A stretch of 28,449 bases of DNA, taken from Lachnospiraceae bacterium UBA7188 (GTDB taxonomy: Bacteria; Bacillota; Clostridia; Lachnospirales; Lachnospiraceae). The position numbers and the translations under genes were made by a program. The stretch spans positions 5,165-33,613 of the forward strand of contig DKVC01000264.1 of NCBI GenBank assembly GCA_002490995.1, read 5' to 3'. Position 1 is the stretch's first letter. The number at the start of each line of letters is the position of its first letter. This document shows positions 1-7,530 of this stretch, one piece after another. The notes under the pieces were generated by a model. It saw only the letters and a list, made by a program, of their open reading frames with translations, was not told where the DNA came from and searched no databases.

Positions 1-13
1 GGAGGCACCACTG

Positions 14-38
14 TAAATCCTGGCGTTCTGCAGTATAC
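14..38 (+). repeat. Dispersed short repeat unit, copy a
   Basis: This is a copy of a roughly 24-bp unit whose consensus core is AATTCTGGCGGTCTTGAG followed by TATA. Here the core reads AATCCTGGCGTTCTGCAG and runs into TATAC. Other units lie at 9721-9739, 9766-9790, 10197-10218, 11599-11622, 12735-12759 and 12798-12821. This one sits downstream of the chemoreceptor gene, close to the window edge, so any inverted partner to its left would not be visible. Confidence 0.6.
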
Positions 39-124
39 ATGCACTTCCTTATGTACGGTCTTAAACCTGTCCTCATCTTAACACAGATTTGCAAAGTGCA
101 CAATAACAACTGAAAATGCCGTCT

Positions 125-1075
125 TCAGCCCTGCCCCGGTTCCGTATCCCTGATAATCGGCGCAATCTGGGACAGCATATTATCCACGTCCTCGAACATG
201 GCGCTTTTGGTGGTACCCAGGTTATTCGTCCGCTCGATGTGCTTTATCACCTCCTGATACCGGCTTTTTATCCCGTCAAAGAACTGGCAGATCACCTGCA
301 GCCCCCTCTGGGACTCTTCTATCACGCCTGAAATCTCCGCCTGCACGGAAGCGGCGCCCTCCGCTGCCTCCGTAATCTGCCGGAAGGACTCGGTTGTCCC
401 GTTTACAATGCCGAACCCTGCTCCCAAAGTCTCCTGGGATGTCTGAATACTTTCATTGAGCTGTACCGCACCGGTTTCCACAGCCTGCACGCCGGTGTCC
501 ACATCATCGGTCAGCTCCTTAATCTCTCTCGCCAGTTCCCTTACCTTCTCCGCAACCACCGCAAAGCCTTTTCCCTGCTCACCGGCTCTGGCCGCTTCTA
601 TGGACGCATTGATTGCAAGGATATTCGTCTCGTCCGCAATGGATCCTATCCTTCCCATACAGTGCTGAATCTCTTTTACCGCCGTCTGCAGATGGTCGAA
701 GGTGCTTTCCATGGCGCTGTAGGATTCCTGTACCTGAGCGGAAACTTTCTGCAGTTCCTCCATCATATTCTGGGCCCCTGTCACCGTCCTGGTAATATCC
801 TCCCGCACCTGGGCAAACTGCCCCGCCGCATCGTTGATGCTGTTAAAAGACTGCCCGAAATCCTGCAGCCGCTCCTGAAACTGATCCGTCTCAGCCAGCA
901 CGCCGGAAAAGGAAGTCCCCACCATACCCAGCTCGGACAAGGATTCCACTTCCTTCCGGGCCAGCTCCTTCTGATATTCCTTCAGACTGTCAACTACATG
1001 CAGAATCGGATAAAGACTCTTCTCGTTATGCCATACCTGTCCCGGTTTCCCCCGGCCTTTTTTTGAAAACATCAT
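125..1075 (-). CDS. Soluble methyl-accepting chemotaxis signalling protein
   Basis: The product is 316 aa and carries the MCP signalling hairpin, with the conserved tip at about residues 145-180 (IADETNILAINASIEAARAG, then EQGKGFAVVAEKVRELA). This is the region that contacts CheA and CheW in known chemoreceptors. There is no transmembrane segment and no N-terminal ligand-binding domain, only about 60 charged helical residues, so it should be cytoplasmic. The ATG at 1075 is chosen over an in-frame ATG at 1189 because GGAGG lies 5 nt upstream of it and the longer form would overlap the preceding gene. It lies 97 nt downstream of the FIST gene on the same strand, so FIST may supply its sensory input, which is inference. 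The MCP identification is secure; the ligand is unknown. Confidence 0.9.
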   Translation of the reverse strand: MMFSKKGRGKPGQVWHNEKSLYPILHVVDSLKEYQKELARKEVESLSELGMVGTSFSGVLAETDQFQERLQDFGQSFNSINDAAGQFAQVREDITRTVTGAQNMMEELQKVSAQVQESYSAMESTFDHLQTAVKEIQHCMGRIGSIADETNILAINASIEAARAGEQGKGFAVVAEKVRELAREIKELTDDVDTGVQAVETGAVQLNESIQTSQETLGAGFGIVNGTTESFRQITEAAEGAASVQAEISGVIEESQRGLQVICQFFDGIKSRYQEVIKHIERTNNLGTTKSAMFEDVDNMLSQIAPIIRDTEPGQG

Positions 1076-1172
1076 TTTATCCTCCACAACATAATTTATA
1101 CTCACGGTCAATGACATTTGCAGCTCTAAGTGTATAACGAGTGAGCGCTGCCGCAATGCCGAACAAATTTCC

Positions 1173-2228
1173 TTATTCAAATACCACACATGTCATAGAC
1201 TGGTTTACGAAACAGTTGTTGTAATGCTCCCCATATCCCACAAAACCGGCATGACAGCCCAGAGCAGCCATCTCCTTCAGATAAGTCTGCATGTAATTCT
1301 GTTCGCTGAACAGCTTATACCGGAAAAGGCAGTTCACGGAGAAAACCGCCGAACGCCTGGGGAAATCCCGGCAGATATTGCGTATGGTTTCCTGCACGAC
1401 AGCCCTGTAGTCTCCCAGCTCCAGCAGAATCAACACATCTGAATCGTTCACCTGCCGGAAGCATGCCAGGGAATTCCCGCTGACCTCTTTGATGGAAATA
1501 ATGCAGGTATCGTCTCCGTTGATTTTCCCGAAGGGATTCTTGAAGGTCTGAGTCAGAATCTGCTGGTCCGTCACATGAAGGATGTCCTTATATACCTGCT
1601 TTGCCGGCATTCCGTTCAGGGAACCGATCATATTTCTGGCTCTGTCCGTATTGGAAGCGATAAACCGATAACTTCCATACTTCCGGTAGATATTTTCTTT
1701 ATAAGTCTTAACGCGTCCGTTCAGATTGCGAACGATTCCGTATGCCGCCGCATCCTGATAGATCCTGCCGTTGGCAGACACTTTTCCGCCGTCTCCCGTA
1801 CCGCCCACCAGCTGGATTCCGTTCTTCTTCAATACCGAGTAAACCGTAGTCAGCACACAGGCGTCATTTCCGCTGCAAAAATCGATGCACACAGTATCCC
1901 GGTTCGTTCCGCCTGCCTTCGCCACGTCCTGTTCCAGGCGGCTGATATACTTCACCGGCATGACAGACACCTGCTCCAGTACGTTTGCCGTCGCCTTGAC
2001 TCCATCTGAAAATGCAATCACTGCAACTCCCTTTTCCACGACTCCGGTGTCGTATCCCATCCCGATACACCCGATGCTCGGAATCCCGGGATAGATTGCC
2101 TCCAACGCCTTCACATGCGCCTCAAACTGCGCTTCATTTGACAACAGCATAATAAACTGGGGACTGCTTAGCCCGCGGACCGCCTCTTTCAGGTCTCCGC
2201 TCCGGCTCATACCATAAAACTGCCTCAT
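1173..2228 (-). CDS. FIST N/C domain sensory protein
   Basis: The product is 351 aa and resembles FIST proteins, which combine FIST_N and FIST_C domains and are predicted small-ligand sensors. FIST_N covers roughly residues 20-200, with the glycine-rich GCIGMGYDTGVV and LVGGTGDGGK segments. FIST_C covers about 215-345, ending in a run like GCHAGFVGYGEHYNNCFVNQ. There is no signal peptide or membrane span, so it is cytoplasmic. The start is supported by AGGAGG about 11 nt upstream. It is the first gene of a likely two-gene operon with the soluble chemoreceptor, behind a good promoter at 2344-2373. In many bacteria FIST is fused to an output domain; here it is a separate protein, so coupling would be by protein contact. 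Family call is confident; ligand and partner are inferred. Confidence 0.85.
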   Translation of the reverse strand: MRQFYGMSRSGDLKEAVRGLSSPQFIMLLSNEAQFEAHVKALEAIYPGIPSIGCIGMGYDTGVVEKGVAVIAFSDGVKATANVLEQVSVMPVKYISRLEQDVAKAGGTNRDTVCIDFCSGNDACVLTTVYSVLKKNGIQLVGGTGDGGKVSANGRIYQDAAAYGIVRNLNGRVKTYKENIYRKYGSYRFIASNTDRARNMIGSLNGMPAKQVYKDILHVTDQQILTQTFKNPFGKINGDDTCIISIKEVSGNSLACFRQVNDSDVLILLELGDYRAVVQETIRNICRDFPRRSAVFSVNCLFRYKLFSEQNYMQTYLKEMAALGCHAGFVGYGEHYNNCFVNQSMTCVVFE

Positions 2229-2343
2229 TCCGCTGTCTTCCTCCTGTATTCTTATATTTTCATACCTGATAACCAGGCAAACGCAAGACTGTACGAAAGT
2301 GTCTGCGACAATTCCTGAGAAACTGCTGCGGCATATGGCATAA

Positions 2344-2373
2344 ATTATACCTTATAGCGGGCTGGGACGTCAA
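2344..2373 (-). promoter_or_regulatory. SigmaA-type promoter of the FIST-MCP operon
   Basis: On the minus strand, TTGACG (2368-2373) and TATAAT (2344-2349) are separated by 18 bp. The predicted transcript starts near 2337 and has a leader of about 110 nt before the FIST start at 2228. A perfect -10 and a 5/6 -35 make this one of the better promoters in the window. Confidence 0.65.
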
Positions 2374-2466
2374 CCTTTATTCTGTAACTGCCGATAACAA
2401 TAATGAGTTGGCAGGGTGAGAAGCTGACCATAATTCCCGGAATTTTTCCATAAGGAGGGCCGTCCG

Positions 2467-2904
2467 ATGAAGATACTGGTAAGCGCATGTCTCTTAGGTG
2501 AAAACTGCAAATATAACGGGACAAACAACTATAACGAAAAGGTAGCCGAATTTGTAAAGGGCCACGAGGTGATCACGGTCTGCCCTGAAGTTCTGGGCGG
2601 CCTTCCCGTTCCCAGAGTGCCTTCCGAGATCGTCGGCGGAACGGTTATGACCCGGGAATGCGTCAGTGTGGATGAGGAATTCCGCAGAGGCGCCCACACA
2701 GCGCTGAAACAGGCTCTGGATGGACAGGTCGATATGGCCATCCTGCAGTCCAGGAGCCCCAGCTGCGGAGTCCTTCAGATCTATGACGGCAGCTTCAGCG
2801 GAAAGCTGATCGAAGGACAGGGCATCTTTGCCCGGCTGCTGAAGGACGCCGGCATCAGACTGGTGGATGCAGAAGAGATTTCGCACCTGCTTCCTCCATG
2901 CTGA
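2467..2904 (+). CDS. DUF523 family protein (YbbK-like)
   Basis: The product is 145 aa and matches the DUF523 family over its full length. It opens with KILVSACLLGENCKYNGTNN, has VCPEVLGGLPVPRVPSEI at about residues 38-55, and SRSPSCGVLQIYDGSFSGKL in the second half. Conserved cysteines (CLLG, VCPE, SPSCG) suggest metal binding or a thiol role, but no biochemical function is established. The start has AAGGAGG about 9 nt upstream. A weak TTGGCA (2408-2413) / CATAAT (2429-2434) pair with 15-bp spacing could be its promoter. It precedes the ECF/CoA block on the same strand, but a strong internal promoter follows, so it is probably its own unit. Confidence 0.88.
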   Translation: MKILVSACLLGENCKYNGTNNYNEKVAEFVKGHEVITVCPEVLGGLPVPRVPSEIVGGTVMTRECVSVDEEFRRGAHTALKQALDGQVDMAILQSRSPSCGVLQIYDGSFSGKLIEGQGIFARLLKDAGIRLVDAEEISHLLPPC

Positions 2905-2951
2905 ATATGTTTTGGTGAATATGTTTTTTCGATAAAATGTTTTCGTACTTA

Positions 2952-2980
2952 TTGTCAGCAAAATAACAATATGGTATGAT
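2952..2980 (+). promoter_or_regulatory. SigmaA promoter of the ECF-coaX-coaBC unit
   Basis: TTGTCA (2952-2957) and TATGAT (2975-2980) are spaced by exactly 17 bp, and TGG just before the -10 makes it an extended -10 promoter. The start would be near 2987, giving a leader of about 43 nt to the ATG at 3030. A 14-bp tandem duplication (TGAATATGTTTT at 2902-2913 and 2916-2927) lies just upstream, with the DUF523 stop codon inside its first copy. Confidence 0.7.
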
Positions 2981-3029
2981 GACACTGTATTGTATCTCAT
3001 AAGAGAATAATAACAGGAGGAAACGTACC

Positions 3030-3875
3030 ATGAAAAATGAAAAGACCTATGAACTGGTGCTGATGGCACTGTTCACCGCCATTATTGTCATAATGGCATT
3101 CACACCGCTGGGATATATCCCGCTTGTCGTGATCAACGCGACGATTATTCACATCCCCGTTATCCTTGGAGCGCTGTTTCTCGGACCGAAGAAAGGTGCA
3201 TTTTTAGGATTCGTATTCGGCTTCACAAGCTTTATCAACAACACATTTAAGGCGGTCACACCCTCGGCATTTGTGTTCTCGCCTGTCCTTGCCGCAAATG
3301 TAGTGGGGGTATCCGGCATTTTCAAGAGCCTCTACATCTGCTTTGTGCCAAGAATCCTGGTGGGCGTGGTTCCGTATTTTGTTTATATCGGCCTGCGCGG
3401 TTTATTAAAGAACGGGAACAAGACCAGCCGCACAGTGGTCAACCTGGGGGCGTCCGTTATTTTGTGCGTGGCTTTTTCCGCATTTCTGAAACGGATGCTT
3501 CAGGATAATCTGAGCGCGGGCACCTGCAGCGTAATCAGCATTACCGCGGGAATTGCAGCAGGTGTGATTCTGTTTGCCGTCCTTACATTGTCCATGAGAA
3601 AGAAAGCATCGACTAATATCGCCCTGGCCTATGCGGGGCTTGCGGGCGCTTTCACCAATACTTTGCTTGTCATGAGCGGCATTTTCATCTTATATAAGGA
3701 TGCCTATGCCCAGGCGCTGGGTATCGCGGGGGAGGCGGTATTCGATACGATCATGGGAATCATCAGCTTCAACGGCGTGGTGGAAGCCGTGGTTGCCGCC
3801 ATCATTGCCGCAGGCGTTGGCATCGCATTATTGAGGGTCAAACCCATTAAGGCAGCAAATACATCAAGGCAGTAA
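3030..3875 (+). CDS. ECF transporter S component, probable pantothenate
   Basis: The product is 281 aa and very hydrophobic, with an S-component-like start (YELVLMALFTAIIVIMAF) and TSFINNTF and KAVTPSAFVFSPVLAANVVG segments typical of vitamin-binding S subunits. S components bind the vitamin and use a shared EcfT-EcfA energising module, which is not in this window. Most S components are near 200 aa; the extra length falls around residues 120-200 and includes a charged stretch and one or two additional hydrophobic helices. The substrate is inferred from context: coaX and coaBC follow on the same strand, and pantothenate is the CoaX substrate. The start has AGGAGG 9 nt upstream. Folate, riboflavin or another vitamin cannot be excluded from sequence alone. 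Confidence 0.82.
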   Translation: MKNEKTYELVLMALFTAIIVIMAFTPLGYIPLVVINATIIHIPVILGALFLGPKKGAFLGFVFGFTSFINNTFKAVTPSAFVFSPVLAANVVGVSGIFKSLYICFVPRILVGVVPYFVYIGLRGLLKNGNKTSRTVVNLGASVILCVAFSAFLKRMLQDNLSAGTCSVISITAGIAAGVILFAVLTLSMRKKASTNIALAYAGLAGAFTNTLLVMSGIFILYKDAYAQALGIAGEAVFDTIMGIISFNGVVEAVVAAIIAAGVGIALLRVKPIKAANTSRQ

Positions 3876-3923
3876 ACATGCAGATAAAACATGCTTTTCG
3901 TTTTTGAAAGCGCACAAGTTTAT

Positions 3924-3955
3924 TTCCGGCAGTTTCTAACCCGCACAAGCCGGAA
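3924..3955 (+). other. Inverted repeat between ECF gene and coaX
   Basis: TTCCGGC (3924-3930) and GCCGGAA (3949-3955) form a perfect 7-bp inverted repeat with an 18-nt loop in the 115-nt gap. CGCACAAG also occurs twice, at 3911-3918 and 3943-3950. There is no T-run after the stem, so it is not a clear terminator; a processing or attenuation hairpin is possible. Confidence 0.3.
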
Positions 3956-3990
3956 CCAAAGTTTTACCGCGGGGAAAGGAGTTTTAAGAG

Positions 3991-4764
3991 ATGATTTTAG
4001 CAGTGGATATCGGAAATACGAATATCGTAATCGGATGTATCGAGCAGGAAAAAATTTATTTCGTGGAAAGGGTATCCACGGATACTTCCAAGACAGAGCT
4101 TGAGTACGTAGTGGAGTTCAAGACTCTGCTGGAGCTGTATCGGATTGAGCTTAATGAGATTACCGGATGCATTATTGCCTCTGTCGTCCCGCCGCTGAAT
4201 AATGTGGTGAAAACTGCCATGGAGAAGCTGTTTCATCTGACTCCCCTTCTGGTGGGGCCCGGCGTTAAGACAGGGCTGAATATCCTGATGGACAATCCCG
4301 CCCAGGTGGGCGCCGACTTAATCGTCAATGCGGTGGCAGGACTGCAGTATTACGGCGCCCCCATCATTATGATCGATATGGGAACCGCCACTACCATCAG
4401 CGTAGTTGACGAGAGGAAGAATTACATCGGCGGCATGATTCTGCCGGGCGTCAAGGTGTCACTGGATTCCCTTGTAAACCGCACGTCCCAGCTCCCCAGG
4501 ATCAGCCTGGAACCCCCGAAGAGGGTAATCGGCAAAAATACCATAGACTGTATGAAAAGCGGCATTATCATGGGACAGGCAGCCTGCATAGACGGCATGA
4601 TCGAGCGCATCCGGGAAGAACTGGGATATCAGGCAGCCGTAGTCGCCACAGGAGGCCTTGCGGGCAGCATTATCCCCTACTGCAGGCAGAAAGTGATTCA
4701 TGACAACGAATTGACCCTGAAAGGGCTGAATATTATTTACCGCAAAAATACGGAGCAGGAATAA
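3991..4764 (+). CDS. coaX: Type III pantothenate kinase
   Basis: CoaX phosphorylates pantothenate to 4'-phosphopantothenate, the first step of coenzyme A synthesis, and unlike type I and II kinases is not feedback-inhibited by CoA. At 257 aa it has the usual length. The ATP-binding P-loop-like DIGNTN is at residues 6-11, the catalytic aspartate D109 lies in NPAQVGADLIVNAVAG, and the second phosphate motif DMGTATT is at 129-135. These place it in the ASKHA fold. The ATG has AAAGGAG about 9 nt upstream. It lies 18 nt before coaBC, strongly suggesting one transcript, and follows the ECF S component by 115 nt. No missing residue is seen. Confidence 0.97.
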   Translation: MILAVDIGNTNIVIGCIEQEKIYFVERVSTDTSKTELEYVVEFKTLLELYRIELNEITGCIIASVVPPLNNVVKTAMEKLFHLTPLLVGPGVKTGLNILMDNPAQVGADLIVNAVAGLQYYGAPIIMIDMGTATTISVVDERKNYIGGMILPGVKVSLDSLVNRTSQLPRISLEPPKRVIGKNTIDCMKSGIIMGQAACIDGMIERIREELGYQAAVVATGGLAGSIIPYCRQKVIHDNELTLKGLNIIYRKNTEQE

Positions 4765-4782
4765 GATAAGGGAGAAACGGAT

Positions 4783-5970
4783 ATGCTGCGCGGAAAACAC
4801 ATTGTGCTTGGCGTAACGGGAAGCATTGCCGCATATAAAATTGCCTCCCTGGCCAGCATGTTAAAAAAGAAGTCGGCGGATGTCACTGTCATCATGACAC
4901 AGAACGCCACAAATTTTATCAATCCCATCACCTTTGAGAGCCTGACGGGCAATAAATGTCTGGTGGATACTTTTGACCGGAACTTCCAGTACAGTGTAGA
5001 GCATGTGGCTCTGGCAAAGCTGGCTGATGTGGTCATGGTGGCGCCGGCTTCCGCAAATGTGCTTGCCAAAGCCGCCCACGGTCTGGCGGACGACATGCTG
5101 ACCACTACTCTGCTTGCCTGTGAATGCCCGAAAATATTTGCGCCTGCCATGAATACGCGGATGTACCGCAACCCCATTGTGCAGGATAATATAAAGACAC
5201 TGCAAAATTACGGCATGGAAGTAATCACCCCGGCAACAGGCTATCTGGCATGCGGAGATACGGGGGAAGGCAAGATGCCGGAGCCGGAGCTGTTGCTGGA
5301 ATATATTATTAAGGCCCTGCGGCCGAACGACATGCAGGGAGTCAAAGTGCTCGTCACAGCCGGCGCCACCAGAGAGAAAATCGATCCGGTAAGATATATT
5401 ACCAATCATTCTACCGGGAAAATGGGCTATGCCATTGCCAGAGCCGCCATGATGCGGGGCGCACAGGTGACTCTGGTCAGCGGACAGTCAGAGCTCACAC
5501 CGCCGCCCGGCGTGCATACCGTCCAAATCGTATCTGCGGCGGATATGGCAGACGCGGTCAAGGCCCGGGCGGAGGAACAGGATATCATCATCAAGGCGGC
5601 TGCCGTGGCAGATTACCGTCCGAAGCATTCCGCCGACGAAAAGGTCAAGAAAAAAGACAATGAGCTGACGCTGGAGCTGGAACGCACGGAAGATATTCTG
5701 GGCTTTCTGGGAGAGCATAAACGAGATGGACAGTTCCTGTGCGGCTTCTCCATGGAAACGGAAAATATGATAGAGAATTCCCGCAAAAAGCTGGAGAAAA
5801 AGCATCTGGATCTGATTGTGGCAAATAACCTGAAGCAGGCAGGCGCCGGGTTTGGGACGGATACCAATATTGTGACACTTTTGTCAGAAAATGAGATGGT
5901 GGAACTTCCGCTTATGAGTAAGGATGAGGTTGCGGATGCACTGCTGGACTATATTCTGCAGCACAGCTAA
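4783..5970 (+). CDS. coaBC: Bifunctional CoaBC (PPC synthetase/decarboxylase)
   Basis: This 395-aa protein joins cysteine to 4'-phosphopantothenate (CoaB) and decarboxylates the product to 4'-phosphopantetheine (CoaC). The N-terminal flavoprotein CoaC domain has LGVTGSIAAYK, the active-site His at residue 74 (VEHVALAK), PAMN with N124, and the substrate-clamp cysteine C157 in ACGDTGEGKMPEP. The CoaB half begins at about residue 187 with VTAGATREKIDPVRYITNHS and includes KAAAVADYRP and the VKKKD lysine cluster. All key residues are present and the length is normal. GGGAG precedes the ATG. It ends the CoA unit; the hairpin downstream at 6028-6067 has its T-run only on the opposite strand, so termination on this strand is unclear. 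Confidence 0.97.
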   Translation: MLRGKHIVLGVTGSIAAYKIASLASMLKKKSADVTVIMTQNATNFINPITFESLTGNKCLVDTFDRNFQYSVEHVALAKLADVVMVAPASANVLAKAAHGLADDMLTTTLLACECPKIFAPAMNTRMYRNPIVQDNIKTLQNYGMEVITPATGYLACGDTGEGKMPEPELLLEYIIKALRPNDMQGVKVLVTAGATREKIDPVRYITNHSTGKMGYAIARAAMMRGAQVTLVSGQSELTPPPGVHTVQIVSAADMADAVKARAEEQDIIIKAAAVADYRPKHSADEKVKKKDNELTLELERTEDILGFLGEHKRDGQFLCGFSMETENMIENSRKKLEKKHLDLIVANNLKQAGAGFGTDTNIVTLLSENEMVELPLMSKDEVADALLDYILQHS

Positions 5971-6021
5971 AGGTCTTCTTGGGCAATAATGAGGAACCAA
6001 AAGACGGAAAAAGAAAATCAC

Positions 6022-6067
6022 AAAAAAGAGGAAGCGTATCGATCTTCTGTAATCAATACGCTTCCTC
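6022..6067 (-). terminator. Strong intrinsic terminator, minus strand
   Basis: A 16-bp stem (6028-6043 with 6052-6067, loop 8 nt) reads GAGGAAGCGTATTGAT then ATCGATACGCTTCCTC on the minus strand and is followed by six T residues (6022-6027). The one non-Watson-Crick position becomes a G-U wobble only on the minus strand, which fixes its direction. It closes the orphan unit starting near 6292, and would also stop read-through from the HipA-like gene. Confidence 0.85.
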
Positions 6068-6292
6068 AGTTCTCTTCACTGTCCAATGGACTTTACCTCC
6101 TTATTCAATTTTTCTTTTTCTCCCATTTCTGCCGTTGTGCTTTCCCACCTTCTTTTGTCTTCTATGTACTGTAACGTTCTGTCTATTCAGATATCCGTTA
6201 CATTTGAAGTGTACTCACACCCTTTGTAGTTGATACAACTTAATTATTTATGTTGTTTTTGTATGGAAGATATTTTTGTTTTCCCTTGTTGT
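6022..6292 (-). ncRNA. Orphan small transcript or lost leader (candidate)
   Basis: A consensus promoter (6299-6327) and a strong terminator (6022-6067) bound about 270 nt with no recognisable gene. Two tiny ORFs can be read: a 16-codon ORF at 6076-6126 (peptide MGEKEKLNKEVKSIGQ), and a TTG-initiated six-codon ORF (MDSEEN) placed 9 nt after the strong AAGGAGGT at about 6094-6101. Short inverted repeats TGTAACG/CGTTACA and AGTTG/CAACT lie in the 5' half. It could be a small RNA, a leader peptide with attenuator whose downstream gene is gone, or the end of a mobile element. I do not recognise an RNA family. Confidence 0.4.
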
Positions 6293-6298
6293 AAATTC

Positions 6299-6327
6299 AG
6301 TATAACGCATATCTTGTTATTTGTCAA
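6299..6327 (-). promoter_or_regulatory. Perfect-consensus SigmaA promoter, minus strand
   Basis: Minus-strand TTGACA (6322-6327) and TATACT (6299-6304) are separated by 17 bp. It points leftward, away from the end of the HipA-like gene at 6391 and towards the 3' end of coaBC, and no annotated gene lies between it and the terminator at 6022-6067. The flanks are very AT-rich. Confidence 0.75.
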
Positions 6328-6390
6328 CACCTTTTTCATATTTTTTCAATTATTTTTAACACTGTTTCTCTATGTTGAAATTGTCTGATT

Positions 6391-7530
6391 TTATTTAACA
6401 TTCAAACCAAGGCAGGCAGCCCTTTTCTTAAAACTGAAGTATTGCCGCTCCGTAATAAAATCATCCCTGGATATCGGTGCCGTAAAACAGAAATCCTCCT
6501 CCCCCATAGCTTTCATGGCAGCCTGCTTTATGGTCATCTCACCAAACTGGTAAGGTGCATCCATGTCTCTCATAAAGTCAATATCAAAAGCATTATTATG
6601 GTCAAACAGAGGATGACAGCCCAGGATATCCATGGTTTCCGTGTCATAGAAAAATCCCCAGTTCTGCCTATGCCTGTCACGGTTGCTGATCAGGAAGTCC
6701 ACAATCCACATTTTATAGATGCTTTCCCTGTCAATCCGGAACATCTCTTCTTCCGGGTTCAGCCCGTTTACATTGCAATAGGAAATAAACTCCATGCCTG
6801 TCAGGATTGCTTTCGTCTCCGTAGTCATGCAGGGGCACATGCAGACATATTTTCCTTCATCCACCCCCGCTTCGTAATGTACATGCTCTACATTCATTTT
6901 GTCCAGCAGGTTGGAACACATTACTTCAATCCGGGATTCCGTATTCCCGTTTGCCCCCAGCTTGTAAAGCCACAGCTTCCCGTCCGGGTGACGTCTCCAG
7001 GCCTTTGCATAGACTCCGTTGGTGGTCAGCTCAGGCGTTACCATGGAACCCTGCAGCGTCAGTGATTTCCCGTGCAGGGCCACCTGTGCCACCACTTCAT
7101 TCAGCGGATTCTGCTTCACGTCCACCTTGCTCCAGCAGATATCTTCATCCTCCTCAAACCTGAGCCAATAGGGATCCGATACGGATGCCGCCCTGCAGGT
7201 AAGGGCAATTTTGACGCGCTGCTCATCCGTGCCGACCTGTTCGAAATGAAACAGATTATAAATCCACTTTGCATTGGCACGGCTTAACAGCAGCACACGG
7301 TTTGCCAGCCAGCTGACAACGGCCTCTTCATTCTTCCTGGCCGCAATCACAGACTGTGTCATGTCGTAAGCAGATCTGATACTGCGCGGATCCGGTATCT
7401 CCCGCAGTTTCCCCCTGATCGGATACGGCAGGTAATCTTCGCTTCTCACCTCATACTGCAGTGCGCCAAAGTCCACCTTCATAACTTCCGTATCTTTCCT
7501 CATAATCGTAAAAGCTTTCACTTCATCCAT
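6391..7530 (-). CDS. HipA/CtkA-like serine/threonine kinase
   Basis: The product is 379 aa from the chosen start and shows a HipA-like kinase C-terminal half. LWLYKLG supplies the probable ATP lysine (K190), followed by E202 in SRIEVMCSNLL. The catalytic loop is NRDRHRQN at 283-290 and the metal-binding PLFDHN at 307-312. HipA-family kinases phosphorylate protein targets such as tRNA synthetases; CtkA-like members are stand-alone. The N-terminal AFTIMRKDTEVMKVDF resembles the start of stand-alone members. The ATG at 7530 is chosen because AAGGA lies about 8 nt upstream; an ATG at 7578 has a weaker site. A weak TTGCCA/TATAAA pair (7600-7605, 7579-7584; 15 bp) may drive it. There is no adjacent HipB-like antitoxin, although a broken XRE gene lies 1.7 kb upstream. 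Confidence 0.75.
   Translation of the reverse strand: MDEVKAFTIMRKDTEVMKVDFGALQYEVRSEDYLPYPIRGKLREIPDPRSIRSAYDMTQSVIAARKNEEAVVSWLANRVLLLSRANAKWIYNLFHFEQVGTDEQRVKIALTCRAASVSDPYWLRFEEDEDICWSKVDVKQNPLNEVVAQVALHGKSLTLQGSMVTPELTTNGVYAKAWRRHPDGKLWLYKLGANGNTESRIEVMCSNLLDKMNVEHVHYEAGVDEGKYVCMCPCMTTETKAILTGMEFISYCNVNGLNPEEEMFRIDRESIYKMWIVDFLISNRDRHRQNWGFFYDTETMDILGCHPLFDHNNAFDIDFMRDMDAPYQFGEMTIKQAAMKAMGEEDFCFTAPISRDDFITERQYFSFKKRAACLGLNVK

Noticed and set aside
125..1189. Longer 354-aa start for the chemoreceptor
   Set aside because: It would overlap the FIST gene and lacks a ribosome site; ATG 1075 has GGAGG at 5 nt.
3876..3990. Possible riboswitch before coaX
   Set aside because: Only a 7-bp hairpin and a short duplicated CGCACAAG are visible, with no terminator switch or recognisable aptamer core.
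6028..6067. Hairpin considered as the coaBC terminator on the plus strand
   Set aside because: The T-run is only on the minus strand, and the stem is fully paired (with a G-U) only in minus-strand RNA.
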